NCBI GenBank assembly: GCA_005877225.1
Contig: VBPK01000150.1
Span: 1 to 12,344 of the forward strand
Length of the DNA: 12,344 bases
Source: Nitrososphaerota archaeon
GTDB taxonomy: Archaea; Thermoproteota; Nitrososphaeria; Nitrososphaerales; Gagatemarchaeaceae
Reading direction: 5' to 3'
Within the stretch, counting starts at the first letter, position 1, and every line of letters starts with the position of its first letter. Positions 1-5,792 of the stretch are shown here, piece by piece. The position numbers and the translations under genes were made by a program. The notes under the pieces are model-generated. The model saw only the letters and a program-made list of their open reading frames with translations. It searched no databases and was not told the origin of the DNA.

Positions 1-407
1 AGCGCCCATAAGATACCACTCCCGTATCCGATGCCACCGAGAAGCCAAGACCAAGGTGAGGATAACCCGAGGCTCACGAGAAAAGTGGACCCAAAGGATG
101 TAATAGCGAGAACCAATGAAAGCCCAACATAATTTCTGACCCGGGCGATAATTCTGAATTTCTCATTTTGGGTGAAGGGGTCAAGGTACATCGTAACCAG
201 AGTCACATAGGACATGAAGAGCATGATAAGCGTCGAGAAGAGCATCAGCGCAATCGATACGGCCAACAACCATTCGGTCGTTCCCATCAGCCCCGTCGCT
301 GCACTCTGTCTGATTATGGAGACGTCTAGGGAGAGGGAGTTCATTGTAGAACCGAGGAGGAAGCTGGTTATGATGGTCAATCTGAAGTTGGCAGCGTCGG
401 CATCCAA
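1..407 (-). CDS. Membrane protein of unknown function, 3' end cut by window edge
   Basis: The minus strand is open without a stop from a TTG at 405-407 to the left edge (135 codons). An in-frame TAG lies three codons before the TTG. The translation is clearly that of a membrane protein: a long helix around residues 46-74 (EWLLAVSIALMLFSTLIML...), a charged loop (FTQNEKFRIIARVRN), a second helix around residues 92-114 (YVGLSLVLAITSFG...), and a third beginning with WSWLLGGIGYG. The C-terminus lies outside the window. The start is uncertain. The TTG has GAGG directly against it, which is poor ribosome-binding spacing, and the next candidate is ATG at 342-344. I do not recognise the family. The gene is divergent from the TMEM175-like gene to its right, and the one 60-nt line I counted here (121-180) has 45% GC, lower than most of the window. 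Confidence 0.6.
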   Translation of the reverse strand, partial: MDADAANFRLTIITSFLLGSTMNSLSLDVSIIRQSAATGLMGTTEWLLAVSIALMLFSTLIMLFMSYVTLVTMYLDPFTQNEKFRIIARVRNYVGLSLVLAITSFGSTFLVSLGLSSPWSWLLGGIGYGSGILWA

Positions 408-585
408 CCTCGGCTATTCCAATGGATTCGGCGAACTGAGCCCACTCGTGCTATAAGCCTTATCAGACGAAATAGCATCCAGTCGTTCGGCCTTCATCAT
501 ACCATTCATCAATCTCAGGTATCTTCGCCCATCAGTTCCAGAATTTCAGATGAGAATCACGTAAAATAGAGAGCGAACGCTCGAT
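408..585. promoter_or_regulatory. Divergent intergenic region between two membrane-protein genes
   Basis: No convincing gene is seen here on either strand. On the minus strand, GGCTTATAG at about 452-460 is a possible TATA box for the left-edge gene, 48 nt from its TTG. On the plus strand, gtaaaata at 561-568 could serve the TMEM175-like gene. A 5-bp inverted repeat, CTCGA/TCGAG with a 6-nt spacer (580-595), follows it and could be an operator, but it is short enough to be chance. Confidence 0.3.
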
Positions 586-660
586 GTGGTTCGAGACCGC
601 ACGTTGGCGGAAGACGACTCTGCCGCTTCGCTTCTGCGTACGAAGATTCGAATAGAATAG
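586..660 (+). pseudogene. N-terminal fragment of the TMEM175-like gene, ended by an in-frame TAG
   Basis: This frame is the upstream continuation of the ORF at 703-1209. It is open from after a TAA at 562-564 and stops at TAG 658-660. From the GTG at 586 it reads VVRDRTLAEDDS...RTKIRIE, then the stop, then LSDLVFGLALSIG. Read through, R-I-E-x-L-S-D fits the RxxxFSD-type signature at the start of the first helix in TMEM175/DUF1211 channels, with the stop at the third x. Coding resemblance therefore spans both sides of the TAG. TTG at 604 is another possible start. The gene may be freshly inactivated, the TAG may be read through, or it may be a sequencing error. Confidence 0.5.
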
Positions 661-702
661 CTCTCGGACCTTGTTTTTGGGCTTGCCCTCTCGATAGGCT
701 CT

Positions 703-1209
703 GTGTTCCTCATCGCGAGAGTGCCGCAGACCGGTCAAGACCTAGCAGTTAACGTTCTCCTATTCGGGTTTAGCTTTCTAATACTCGTGATGACTTGGGT
801 GGGTTACTCAAGGACGATGACCGTCCTTCCGGTTGATGTGCCTTTTGCGCTTCTCCTGAACCTCCTCCTCCTCTTCTGCGTCGCCCTCGAACCATATCTA
901 TTCTCCATCTTAGAGTCGGTTGACAGCTTGGACCTGCTGAACTCTGAATCGATAGCATACGCTCTGGACGTGGGCGTAATGTTCCTCCTCCTCGTTGCCC
1001 TAGCCTTGCTGGTTGTGAAGGGAGAACAGAAGAGTGGTTCCGCCGGAGGTCATCGTCGCCTGCATCCAGTCGTGCTGCGGAGATTCAGGCGGGTGATGAA
1101 AGCCGAGGCCATCGTCGGCGCGATATTCATCGTCTCGGCATTGCCGATTTTCTGGACAATGACTCCCATAGGGTATTTGAGATTCACCCTTTGGTATGAC
1201 TGCATCTAA
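703..1209 (+). CDS. TMEM175/DUF1211-like membrane protein (interrupted at N-terminus)
   Basis: The frame encodes 168 residues from a GTG at 703, with about four hydrophobic segments: residues 14-34 (LAVNVLLFGFSFLILVMTWV), 46-70 (VPFALLLNLLLLFCVALEPYL), 88-104 (DVGVMFLLLVALALLVV) and 136-152 (AIVGAIFIVSALPIFWT). A basic stretch HRRLHPVVLRRFRRVMK precedes the last. The pattern of a helix ending in W-x-GY-x-R followed by a helix with LLNLLLLF and a Pro-containing end is what I associate with TMEM175/DUF1211 proteins, a family that includes potassium channels. The first helix lies upstream of this start, in the same frame but beyond the TAG at 658. The GTG at 703 is therefore a default start inside a conserved region and not a convincing one. 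A product made from it would lack helix 1 and its selectivity-linked motif. Family assignment is moderate; function in this organism is unknown. Confidence 0.6.
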   Translation: MFLIARVPQTGQDLAVNVLLFGFSFLILVMTWVGYSRTMTVLPVDVPFALLLNLLLLFCVALEPYLFSILESVDSLDLLNSESIAYALDVGVMFLLLVALALLVVKGEQKSGSAGGHRRLHPVVLRRFRRVMKAEAIVGAIFIVSALPIFWTMTPIGYLRFTLWYDCI

Positions 1210-1261
1210 GGAAAAGGCGCCAGTCGCTCGAGTTTCAAGTAAGTAACCCTAGCGGCGCGAG

Positions 1262-2509
1262 CTATGCTGGGATTAAGGCCCCGAGATTCCATGATTCGTC
1301 TTCGAAGAGGGATATGTCGGGGAAACTCTTGCGGGACAAGATGACTCTCTTGAGTTCATTGACCTCCTGAAAGGGACGGTTGACTGAAAGGAATCCGTTG
1401 AGCACGCCATCGTCGAAGTAGAGCTGGAAGAACCCTTTCTCCGCTCCCACCGACCCCCGGCTCACTATCCTCGTCTTCTTGCCGAGGTCTCCGTACGCGT
1501 TTATCTTCAGGTCGAACATGAAGGAGAAGAAGAAGGGGAGGTCTGCGAAAGGTCTGCGCTCGCCTGTCATGTTGGCGCCAGCCGTCATCCCCTGCTTCGC
1601 GGCCACGTCGTAGTGCTCTACCCTGAGATGCCTCTCGAATATTGGGCTGTAGAAGCGCGCCACGTCGCCAGCCGCGTACAGACCCTCCGAATCCGTCTGG
1701 AGGTATTCATCCACCACGATTCCTCTATCCACCTTCAACCCAGCCTCCTGAGCCAGCTCGATGTTCGGGGCTATCCCAACTCCGACCGCGACCAGGTCTG
1801 CGGGCAGCTCCCCGCGGCTCGTCCGCACCGCCTCCACCGCGCCATCTCTCCCGACGAAGGCGGAGACCTGCGTATCAGTCATCACGTCCACTCCCCTCCC
1901 TCTGAAGTATCCCGCGATCCATCTACCCGTCTCTTCATTGACCGCGACGTTAAGAGGATACGACGCGACCTCGACTATCGTTGTCTTGAGGCCTCGGGTG
2001 GCGAATGCGGCGGCCACTTCACAGCCGATGAATCCACCGCCGACGACGACGGCGTTCCTCGCTTTCTTCATCGCCTCTTTGATCCTCTCGCAGTCGTCGA
2101 TCGTCCGAAGGTAGTGTATGCCGCCGAGGTCAGACCCGGGGAGGGGCAGTATCCTGGGTCGGCCACCGGTCGCGAGGAGGAGGCGCCCGAATGCGACTTC
2201 GGTGTCGTCTTCAAGCCTTACAACCCGTCCAGATTTGTCTAGCTTCGTCGCTCGCTTCCCGGAGATAACCTCGATCTTCTGGTTTTCGTAGAACTCCTTC
2301 GGCCTGAAGAAAATCTTCTCGCGCGGTCGTTTGTCTACGAGGTAGTCCTTCGACAGTGGCACTCGGTCGTATGGAAGATGCGCTTCATCGCAGATGAGGA
2401 CTATCCTGGCCGAGGCGTTCCGTCTCCTGATCGCAGTCGACGCGTAGAAACCCGCCTGCCCCCCACCCACGATGACATGGTCCACTTCTGTGCTTTGAGG
2501 GGGGATCAC
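1262..2509 (-). CDS. FAD-dependent pyridine nucleotide oxidoreductase (AIF / ferredoxin reductase type)
   Basis: This 415-residue flavoprotein probably moves electrons between NAD(H) and a small redox carrier such as a ferredoxin or rubredoxin. An N-terminal FAD Rossmann motif, GGGQAG (15-20), follows the strand VDHVIV. PYDRVPLSKDYL (47-58) is the characteristic segment of the BphA4/AIF-type reductases. A second dinucleotide fold, VVGGGFIGCE (155-164), ends its second strand in E180, which suggests NADH over NADPH. LYAAGDVA (277-284) is the FAD ribityl/phosphate motif, and a reductase C-terminal domain follows. There is no CxxC redox pair, so it is not a thioredoxin-reductase or lipoamide-dehydrogenase type. 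The start is GTG. A TATA-like CTTAAATG about 32 nt upstream argues for a short leader and a promoter separate from the ABC operon, which ends 72 nt upstream. No partner gene lies next to it, so the physiological substrate cannot be named. Confidence 0.88.
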   Translation of the reverse strand: MIPPQSTEVDHVIVGGGQAGFYASTAIRRRNASARIVLICDEAHLPYDRVPLSKDYLVDKRPREKIFFRPKEFYENQKIEVISGKRATKLDKSGRVVRLEDDTEVAFGRLLLATGGRPRILPLPGSDLGGIHYLRTIDDCERIKEAMKKARNAVVVGGGFIGCEVAAAFATRGLKTTIVEVASYPLNVAVNEETGRWIAGYFRGRGVDVMTDTQVSAFVGRDGAVEAVRTSRGELPADLVAVGVGIAPNIELAQEAGLKVDRGIVVDEYLQTDSEGLYAAGDVARFYSPIFERHLRVEHYDVAAKQGMTAGANMTGERRPFADLPFFFSFMFDLKINAYGDLGKKTRIVSRGSVGAEKGFFQLYFDDGVLNGFLSVNRPFQEVNELKRVILSRKSFPDISLFEDESWNLGALIPA

Positions 2510-2537
2510 GGTGATGCGCCCCGTCTCTCCGGCATCC

Positions 2538-2546
2538 CATTTAAGG
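2538..2546 (-). promoter_or_regulatory. TATA-like element for the FAD oxidoreductase
   Basis: On the minus strand the sequence reads CCTTAAATG, centred about 32 nt before the GTG start at 2509, in the gap after the permease gene. That spacing gives a leader of only a few nucleotides, in agreement with the absence of a clear Shine-Dalgarno before the GTG. Confidence 0.4.
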
Positions 2547-2581
2547 TCGGCCCTTCCAGCTTTTTCGCCCCTCTTCGACTC

Positions 2582-3427
2582 TTAGCTGATCTTCTTCGCG
2601 ACGTCGGCCCACCCGAAGTAGACCCTGGTGATAACAAGCGAGACGATGGCGTAGACCGCTATCAGCCCGATGGAGAACACGACAGAGGATTCTATCGCGT
2701 TAATCCCGCCGAGCTGTAGGACCGAGGTGGCCCCGCTGGGAAGGCTCGGCCGAGCCACGAGAAGAGGGAGAGAGTTTACGGGAGAGGTCGGGAGATAAAG
2801 GTCCAGAAGGTGGTCGAACTCATTGCCCGTGAGTCTGAAGATTGCTCCGAGGATGATGCCAGCTATCTGACTCGTGAAGAAGACAGCCGAGGCGATGATG
2901 TAGGCGAGTGAGGATCGACGTACAAGCTCACCTATCATGAATGCAGCGCAGAAGAACACCAAAGCCGAGAAGACCTGGGAAATAACCACCGATGGGAGTA
3001 TCTCTAGTGAAAGCTGAGGGCCGAACGTGAGGGTTGAGGAGGCGACGCTCAGGACTGCGTTCAGCACGACCACGAGTGTCAAGAGCGAGAACCCTCCGGA
3101 GAATTTTCCCAAGAAGTATTCGTCGCGGCTGACTGGCTTCGAGAGAAGAATCTCCGCTGTCCCCTGCTCGTACTCCTCGGACATTGAACCGGCGGAGATG
3201 AATAGTGCGATGAATTGAAGGAAAAAGGCCTGCGGGAGGAAGACGCCGACAACCCACAGGTAGGGTCGGGCGGCGAGCGGGATGCTGGAGGACCCTGCAG
3301 TGCTGAGGAAGTAGTATGGGATGGTGTCCACAAGGATGGTAAGTATCACGAGCGCTAGTACCTTCTTTCTCGCGACAGTCCTCTGGAGTTCGTAGAGCGC
3401 GAGGGTCCTCACCTTTCCGATGTTCAA
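2582..3427 (-). CDS. ABC-2 type transporter permease
   Basis: This 281-residue integral membrane protein should form the channel partner of the ATPase encoded just upstream. About six helices are visible: 23-43, 57-80, 112-131, 146-167, 173-194 and 247-268. After the second comes the typical ABC-2 cytoplasmic segment, EEYEQGTAEILLSKPVSRDE (84-103), followed by YFLGK, which in this family contacts the ATPase. The start is TTG (3425-3427), overlapping the ATPase stop as TTGA. An AGGGG about 8 nt upstream, inside the end of the ATPase gene, can act as its ribosome-binding site, so translational coupling is likely. With the upstream secreted protein it forms a three-gene operon. The substrate is unknown; ABC-2 systems export lipids, polysaccharides, drugs or peptides. 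Confidence 0.88.
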   Translation of the reverse strand: MNIGKVRTLALYELQRTVARKKVLALVILTILVDTIPYYFLSTAGSSSIPLAARPYLWVVGVFLPQAFFLQFIALFISAGSMSEEYEQGTAEILLSKPVSRDEYFLGKFSGGFSLLTLVVVLNAVLSVASSTLTFGPQLSLEILPSVVISQVFSALVFFCAAFMIGELVRRSSLAYIIASAVFFTSQIAGIILGAIFRLTGNEFDHLLDLYLPTSPVNSLPLLVARPSLPSGATSVLQLGGINAIESSVVFSIGLIAVYAIVSLVITRVYFGWADVAKKIS

Positions 3428-4356
3428 TTCCCAGACCCCTTTATGGCGGCGATGTACGCCTCGTCGAGTTCGCCCCTGGAGTACCCTATCGAGAGGAGTC
3501 CCGCTCCCGATCCCACGACTAGCTTGGCAATCTCACTCCGCGGGTCGCTTCCACTCGCGGCCTCGACCAAGTAGCCACGCTCCATCCTCGTCGCCCTCGT
3601 CACTCCGGGTACGCCCTGAATCTCGACCAATAGGTCGTCTGGGAACGTCTGCAGCTCGACCTCAATCAGCCGCGACTTGAGCGCCGTTTGGATGAACTTC
3701 TCTATCTCACCTCTGAATACCAGTTTCCCCGAGTGGATGATCGCCAGACTGTTGCAAAGCGTCTCCACCTCGGAGAGTATGTGGGAGGACATGATTATCG
3801 TGCCCCCGTCGCTCACGAACCGCCTGAAGAGAGACCTGAAGTGGACAACACCAGCCGGGTCGATTCCTATCATCGGCTCATCCAGAACCAACAGAGATGG
3901 TGGGCCCATCATCGCTTGGGCCACGCTCAGTCTCTGGACCATCCCCTTGCTGAGCTTTCCGATCTTGTAGTTTTCGTAAGCGCTTAACCCAACATCTTCG
4001 AGGGTCTTCGTGACCTGTTCATTCAAGAGCCCCCGACCGAGCCCAACCAGTCTGCCCGTTAGTTCTAGGAATTCGCTCGGAGTCATGAAGGCTTGGAGGT
4101 TAGCGAGTTCGGGTGAGTAGCCCACCTTGTCTAGGGCTTTCACGTGGTGCCTTAGGGGGTCGAGCCCCATCAGCATGACTCTCCCGAGACTCGGTCGAAT
4201 TAGGCCGAGCATAAGCCTGATCGAGGTGGACTTGCCCGAGCCGTTCGGACCTAGGAGTCCCACTATCTCCCCTCTTCCGACGGAGAATGTAAGCGGGCCA
4301 ATCTCCTTTGACCCGTAATCCTTCACAGTCTCCTCGAACTGCACGACCTCCTCCAA
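3424..4356 (-). CDS. ABC transporter ATP-binding protein (ABC-2 exporter family)
   Basis: This 310-residue cytoplasmic ATPase powers the permease encoded next to it. It has Walker A GPNGSGKST (36-44), the GYSPE segment at the Q-loop (79-83; GYLPE in many relatives), signature LSKGMVQR (135-142), Walker B LLVLDEP (155-161) with catalytic E160, a D-loop GIDP (164-167) and switch H192. Every catalytic element is intact. About 90 residues follow the nucleotide-binding domain, as is usual for single-domain ABC-2 ATPases with a regulatory tail. The start is TTG, preceded by a GGGGG Shine-Dalgarno 6 nt upstream (about 4362-4366). It begins 41 nt after the stop of the secreted-protein gene, and its own stop overlaps the permease start. 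Confidence 0.92.
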   Translation of the reverse strand: MEEVVQFEETVKDYGSKEIGPLTFSVGRGEIVGLLGPNGSGKSTSIRLMLGLIRPSLGRVMLMGLDPLRHHVKALDKVGYSPELANLQAFMTPSEFLELTGRLVGLGRGLLNEQVTKTLEDVGLSAYENYKIGKLSKGMVQRLSVAQAMMGPPSLLVLDEPMIGIDPAGVVHFRSLFRRFVSDGGTIIMSSHILSEVETLCNSLAIIHSGKLVFRGEIEKFIQTALKSRLIEVELQTFPDDLLVEIQGVPGVTRATRMERGYLVEAASGSDPRSEIAKLVVGSGAGLLSIGYSRGELDEAYIAAIKGSGN

Positions 4357-4397
4357 CTTGGACCCCCAAATGATATCTAGCGGCGATCGAGCCCGGG

Positions 4398-5099
4398 CTA
4401 GTCTACCCAGTATTCTGGCTTCTTCTCGACGATTCGGTTCTTTCGGCGTCTTATCTGCACGCCCAGCCCGAGCGCTAACGCTGTTGCTGCGACTCCCGCG
4501 CCTAACCCTATCGAGCTCACCTGCACGGCTGGCGAGGCAGCTCCAACCGTGAGCGGAAGGGAGGTCGCGGTGAGCGTCATTACTAGGTTGGAGGTTCCGT
4601 TGAGATCCTCCCTGACGGAGTAAATCAACCCCGAAGGAAACGTGAGGAGGGTGCCCTGGGCGCTACCAGTGCGGTTTCTCGCCGAGAAGTGGGCGCTGAA
4701 AGTATAACTCGTCAGCGTATAGGCGCTCCCTTGGAACGTCAAGGGGGCAGTTCCATTTTGTGCGAGCTTTATCGAGACGCTCGTCTTGTTGGAGCCGAAG
4801 CTAAAGGTCTGGTTCGTTATGGCGGGCAAGAATGGCTGTATCATAAGTGAGGAGTTTACGAACTTTGAGTAGGTGAAGTTCGCTGATGGCGAGGTCACAG
4901 AGAGGAAGAGCTTATCGAGCGCCGGCTTGGATGTCTGAGTAACCGACTCGTTTACAGTGAACGACCTCGAGACGCCGTGCGTGGAAAATTGGACGGTGTA
5001 AGCCGCGAAGCCCGGCGTCGCCCCGGAGACGGCTCCGACTAGCCCAGCTGCCAGCATAACGGCGGCTAAGGTCGATGACAGAAGCTGCCCCTTTCTCAT
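4398..5099 (-). CDS. Secreted, C-terminally membrane-anchored protein, first gene of the exporter operon
   Basis: The 233-residue protein has an N-terminal signal peptide (MRKGQLLSSTLAAVMLAAGL, ending near residue 26-32). A Ser/Thr-rich, probably beta-rich ectodomain follows (33-190), then a C-terminal helix (196-215) with a positive stop-transfer sequence, RRRKNR. Eight N-x-S/T sequons lie in the ectodomain (N50, N74, N82, N96, N104, N115, N142, N167), as in archaeal N-glycosylated surface proteins. The ATG at 5097-5099 lies 28 nt from a TATA box, so the mRNA is probably leaderless. I do not recognise the family. Its position as first gene ahead of an ABC-2 ATPase and permease suggests a cell-surface partner or accessory of that exporter, but this is inference from context. 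Confidence 0.8.
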   Translation of the reverse strand: MRKGQLLSSTLAAVMLAAGLVGAVSGATPGFAAYTVQFSTHGVSRSFTVNESVTQTSKPALDKLFLSVTSPSANFTYSKFVNSSLMIQPFLPAITNQTFSFGSNKTSVSIKLAQNGTAPLTFQGSAYTLTSYTFSAHFSARNRTGSAQGTLLTFPSGLIYSVREDLNGTSNLVMTLTATSLPLTVGAASPAVQVSSIGLGAGVAATALALGLGVQIRRRKNRIVEKKPEYWVD

Positions 5100-5120
5100 T
5101 CGAAGCGCACGCTCTTTCCC

Positions 5121-5131
5121 TAGAATAAAAG
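5121..5131 (-). promoter_or_regulatory. TATA box of the exporter operon
   Basis: On the minus strand, CTTTTATTCTA is centred about 28 nt before the ATG at 5099. This is the archaeal TATA-to-start-site distance, so transcription should begin at or next to the start codon. No Shine-Dalgarno precedes that ATG, in line with leaderless translation of the first gene, while the downstream ATPase and permease genes have recognisable ones. Confidence 0.6.
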
Positions 5132-5244
5132 ACTAGCGTATTGGCGATACTCACAGAACTCAGGCGATTCGCGGTCAAGTCTCGGAAGAGTAGCAAACTG
5201 TATCACCGGCGGGGTAGCCTCACAGGGGTACGATGCTCGCCCGT

Positions 5245-5676
5245 CTAGGCCTTGCCGGCCAGCCACCTCGCCAAGACAGCCACAGCGACCCCGATCCAGT
5301 ATTGGGAGTGGGCATCGACCGATGTAACACCTTCCGTCACCACGGCGTAGGCTAACGCGATAAGAAAACCGAGGAAACTCGCGCCTCCGCCCAGGGCGAT
5401 GAGAAACCTCCCCACGAAGACGTGGCGGCGGTAAAGAGCGATTCCCCCTAACAGAACCGTGACCCCTCCGAGTGCGACAAGCGCGCTGAGAACCGAGACG
5501 GTGATCGATAAGGGAATGGCGATTGCCCCAGGGAGGACGGTGGGAATCCCACCGCTCACCAGAGAAAGGATGGAGAGAAGAAAGCCGTGCACACTGAAAC
5601 CGCTTGCGACAATCAGTCCTCCCCCGACGAACGCCAGTGCCATGCTTCCCAGCTCTGTCGCTCTCCTAAGAGACAC
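5245..5676 (-). CDS. Small four-helix membrane protein, function unknown
   Basis: From a GTG at 5674-5676 the frame encodes 143 residues, with hydrophobic segments at about 12-40, 52-82, 87-113 and 126-140. A short RRH cytoplasmic-type turn lies between the second and third. The frame is open much further upstream (to 5970), but that extension is low-complexity, Arg/Pro-rich and antisense to the N-extein of the molybdopterin enzyme, so it is not credible. The GTG was chosen because a TATA element, ATTTTTAACC, lies about 29 nt upstream; ATG at 5641-5643 (132 residues) is the alternative. The gene is divergent from the molybdopterin enzyme. It lacks the conserved histidines expected of a haem-binding MsrQ/YedZ partner, so a functional link is not supported. 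Family not recognised. Confidence 0.6.
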   Translation of the reverse strand: MSLRRATELGSMALAFVGGGLIVASGFSVHGFLLSILSLVSGGIPTVLPGAIAIPLSITVSVLSALVALGGVTVLLGGIALYRRHVFVGRFLIALGGGASFLGFLIALAYAVVTEGVTSVDAHSQYWIGVAVAVLARWLAGKA

Positions 5677-5700
5677 GTCGCCTCTGGGTGGGAGGAAGAA

Positions 5701-5710
5701 GGTTAAAAAT
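5701..5710 (-). promoter_or_regulatory. TATA box for the four-helix membrane protein
   Basis: On the minus strand, ATTTTTAACC is centred about 29 nt before the GTG at 5676. On the plus strand the same site reads GGTTAAAAAT and could also serve the divergent molybdopterin enzyme, leaving a leader of roughly 60 nt that contains its Shine-Dalgarno. Confidence 0.5.
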
Positions 5711-5792
5711 CCACAGTCCGCGCGTATCGAGTCCGGAGGTCTCGCACTACTGTACACCTCGAGGGGAGGCACGAGAAATTGGGTGAGCTGCC

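Noticed and set aside
214..456. Plus-strand ORF of 80 codons
   Set aside because: It is antisense to a longer minus-strand membrane protein frame and has no coherent domain or start signals.
658..660. Pyrrolysine codon
   Set aside because: Only one TAG is at issue and no pyl gene or insertion signal is visible in the window; kept only as a possibility to test.
1613..2242. 209-codon plus-strand ORF within the FAD oxidoreductase
   Set aside because: It is antisense to a frame with intact FAD and NAD motifs and its own translation is low in hydrophobic structure.
5245..5676. MsrQ/YedZ-type haem membrane partner for the molybdopterin enzyme
   Set aside because: The helices lack the histidine pattern needed for haem ligation.
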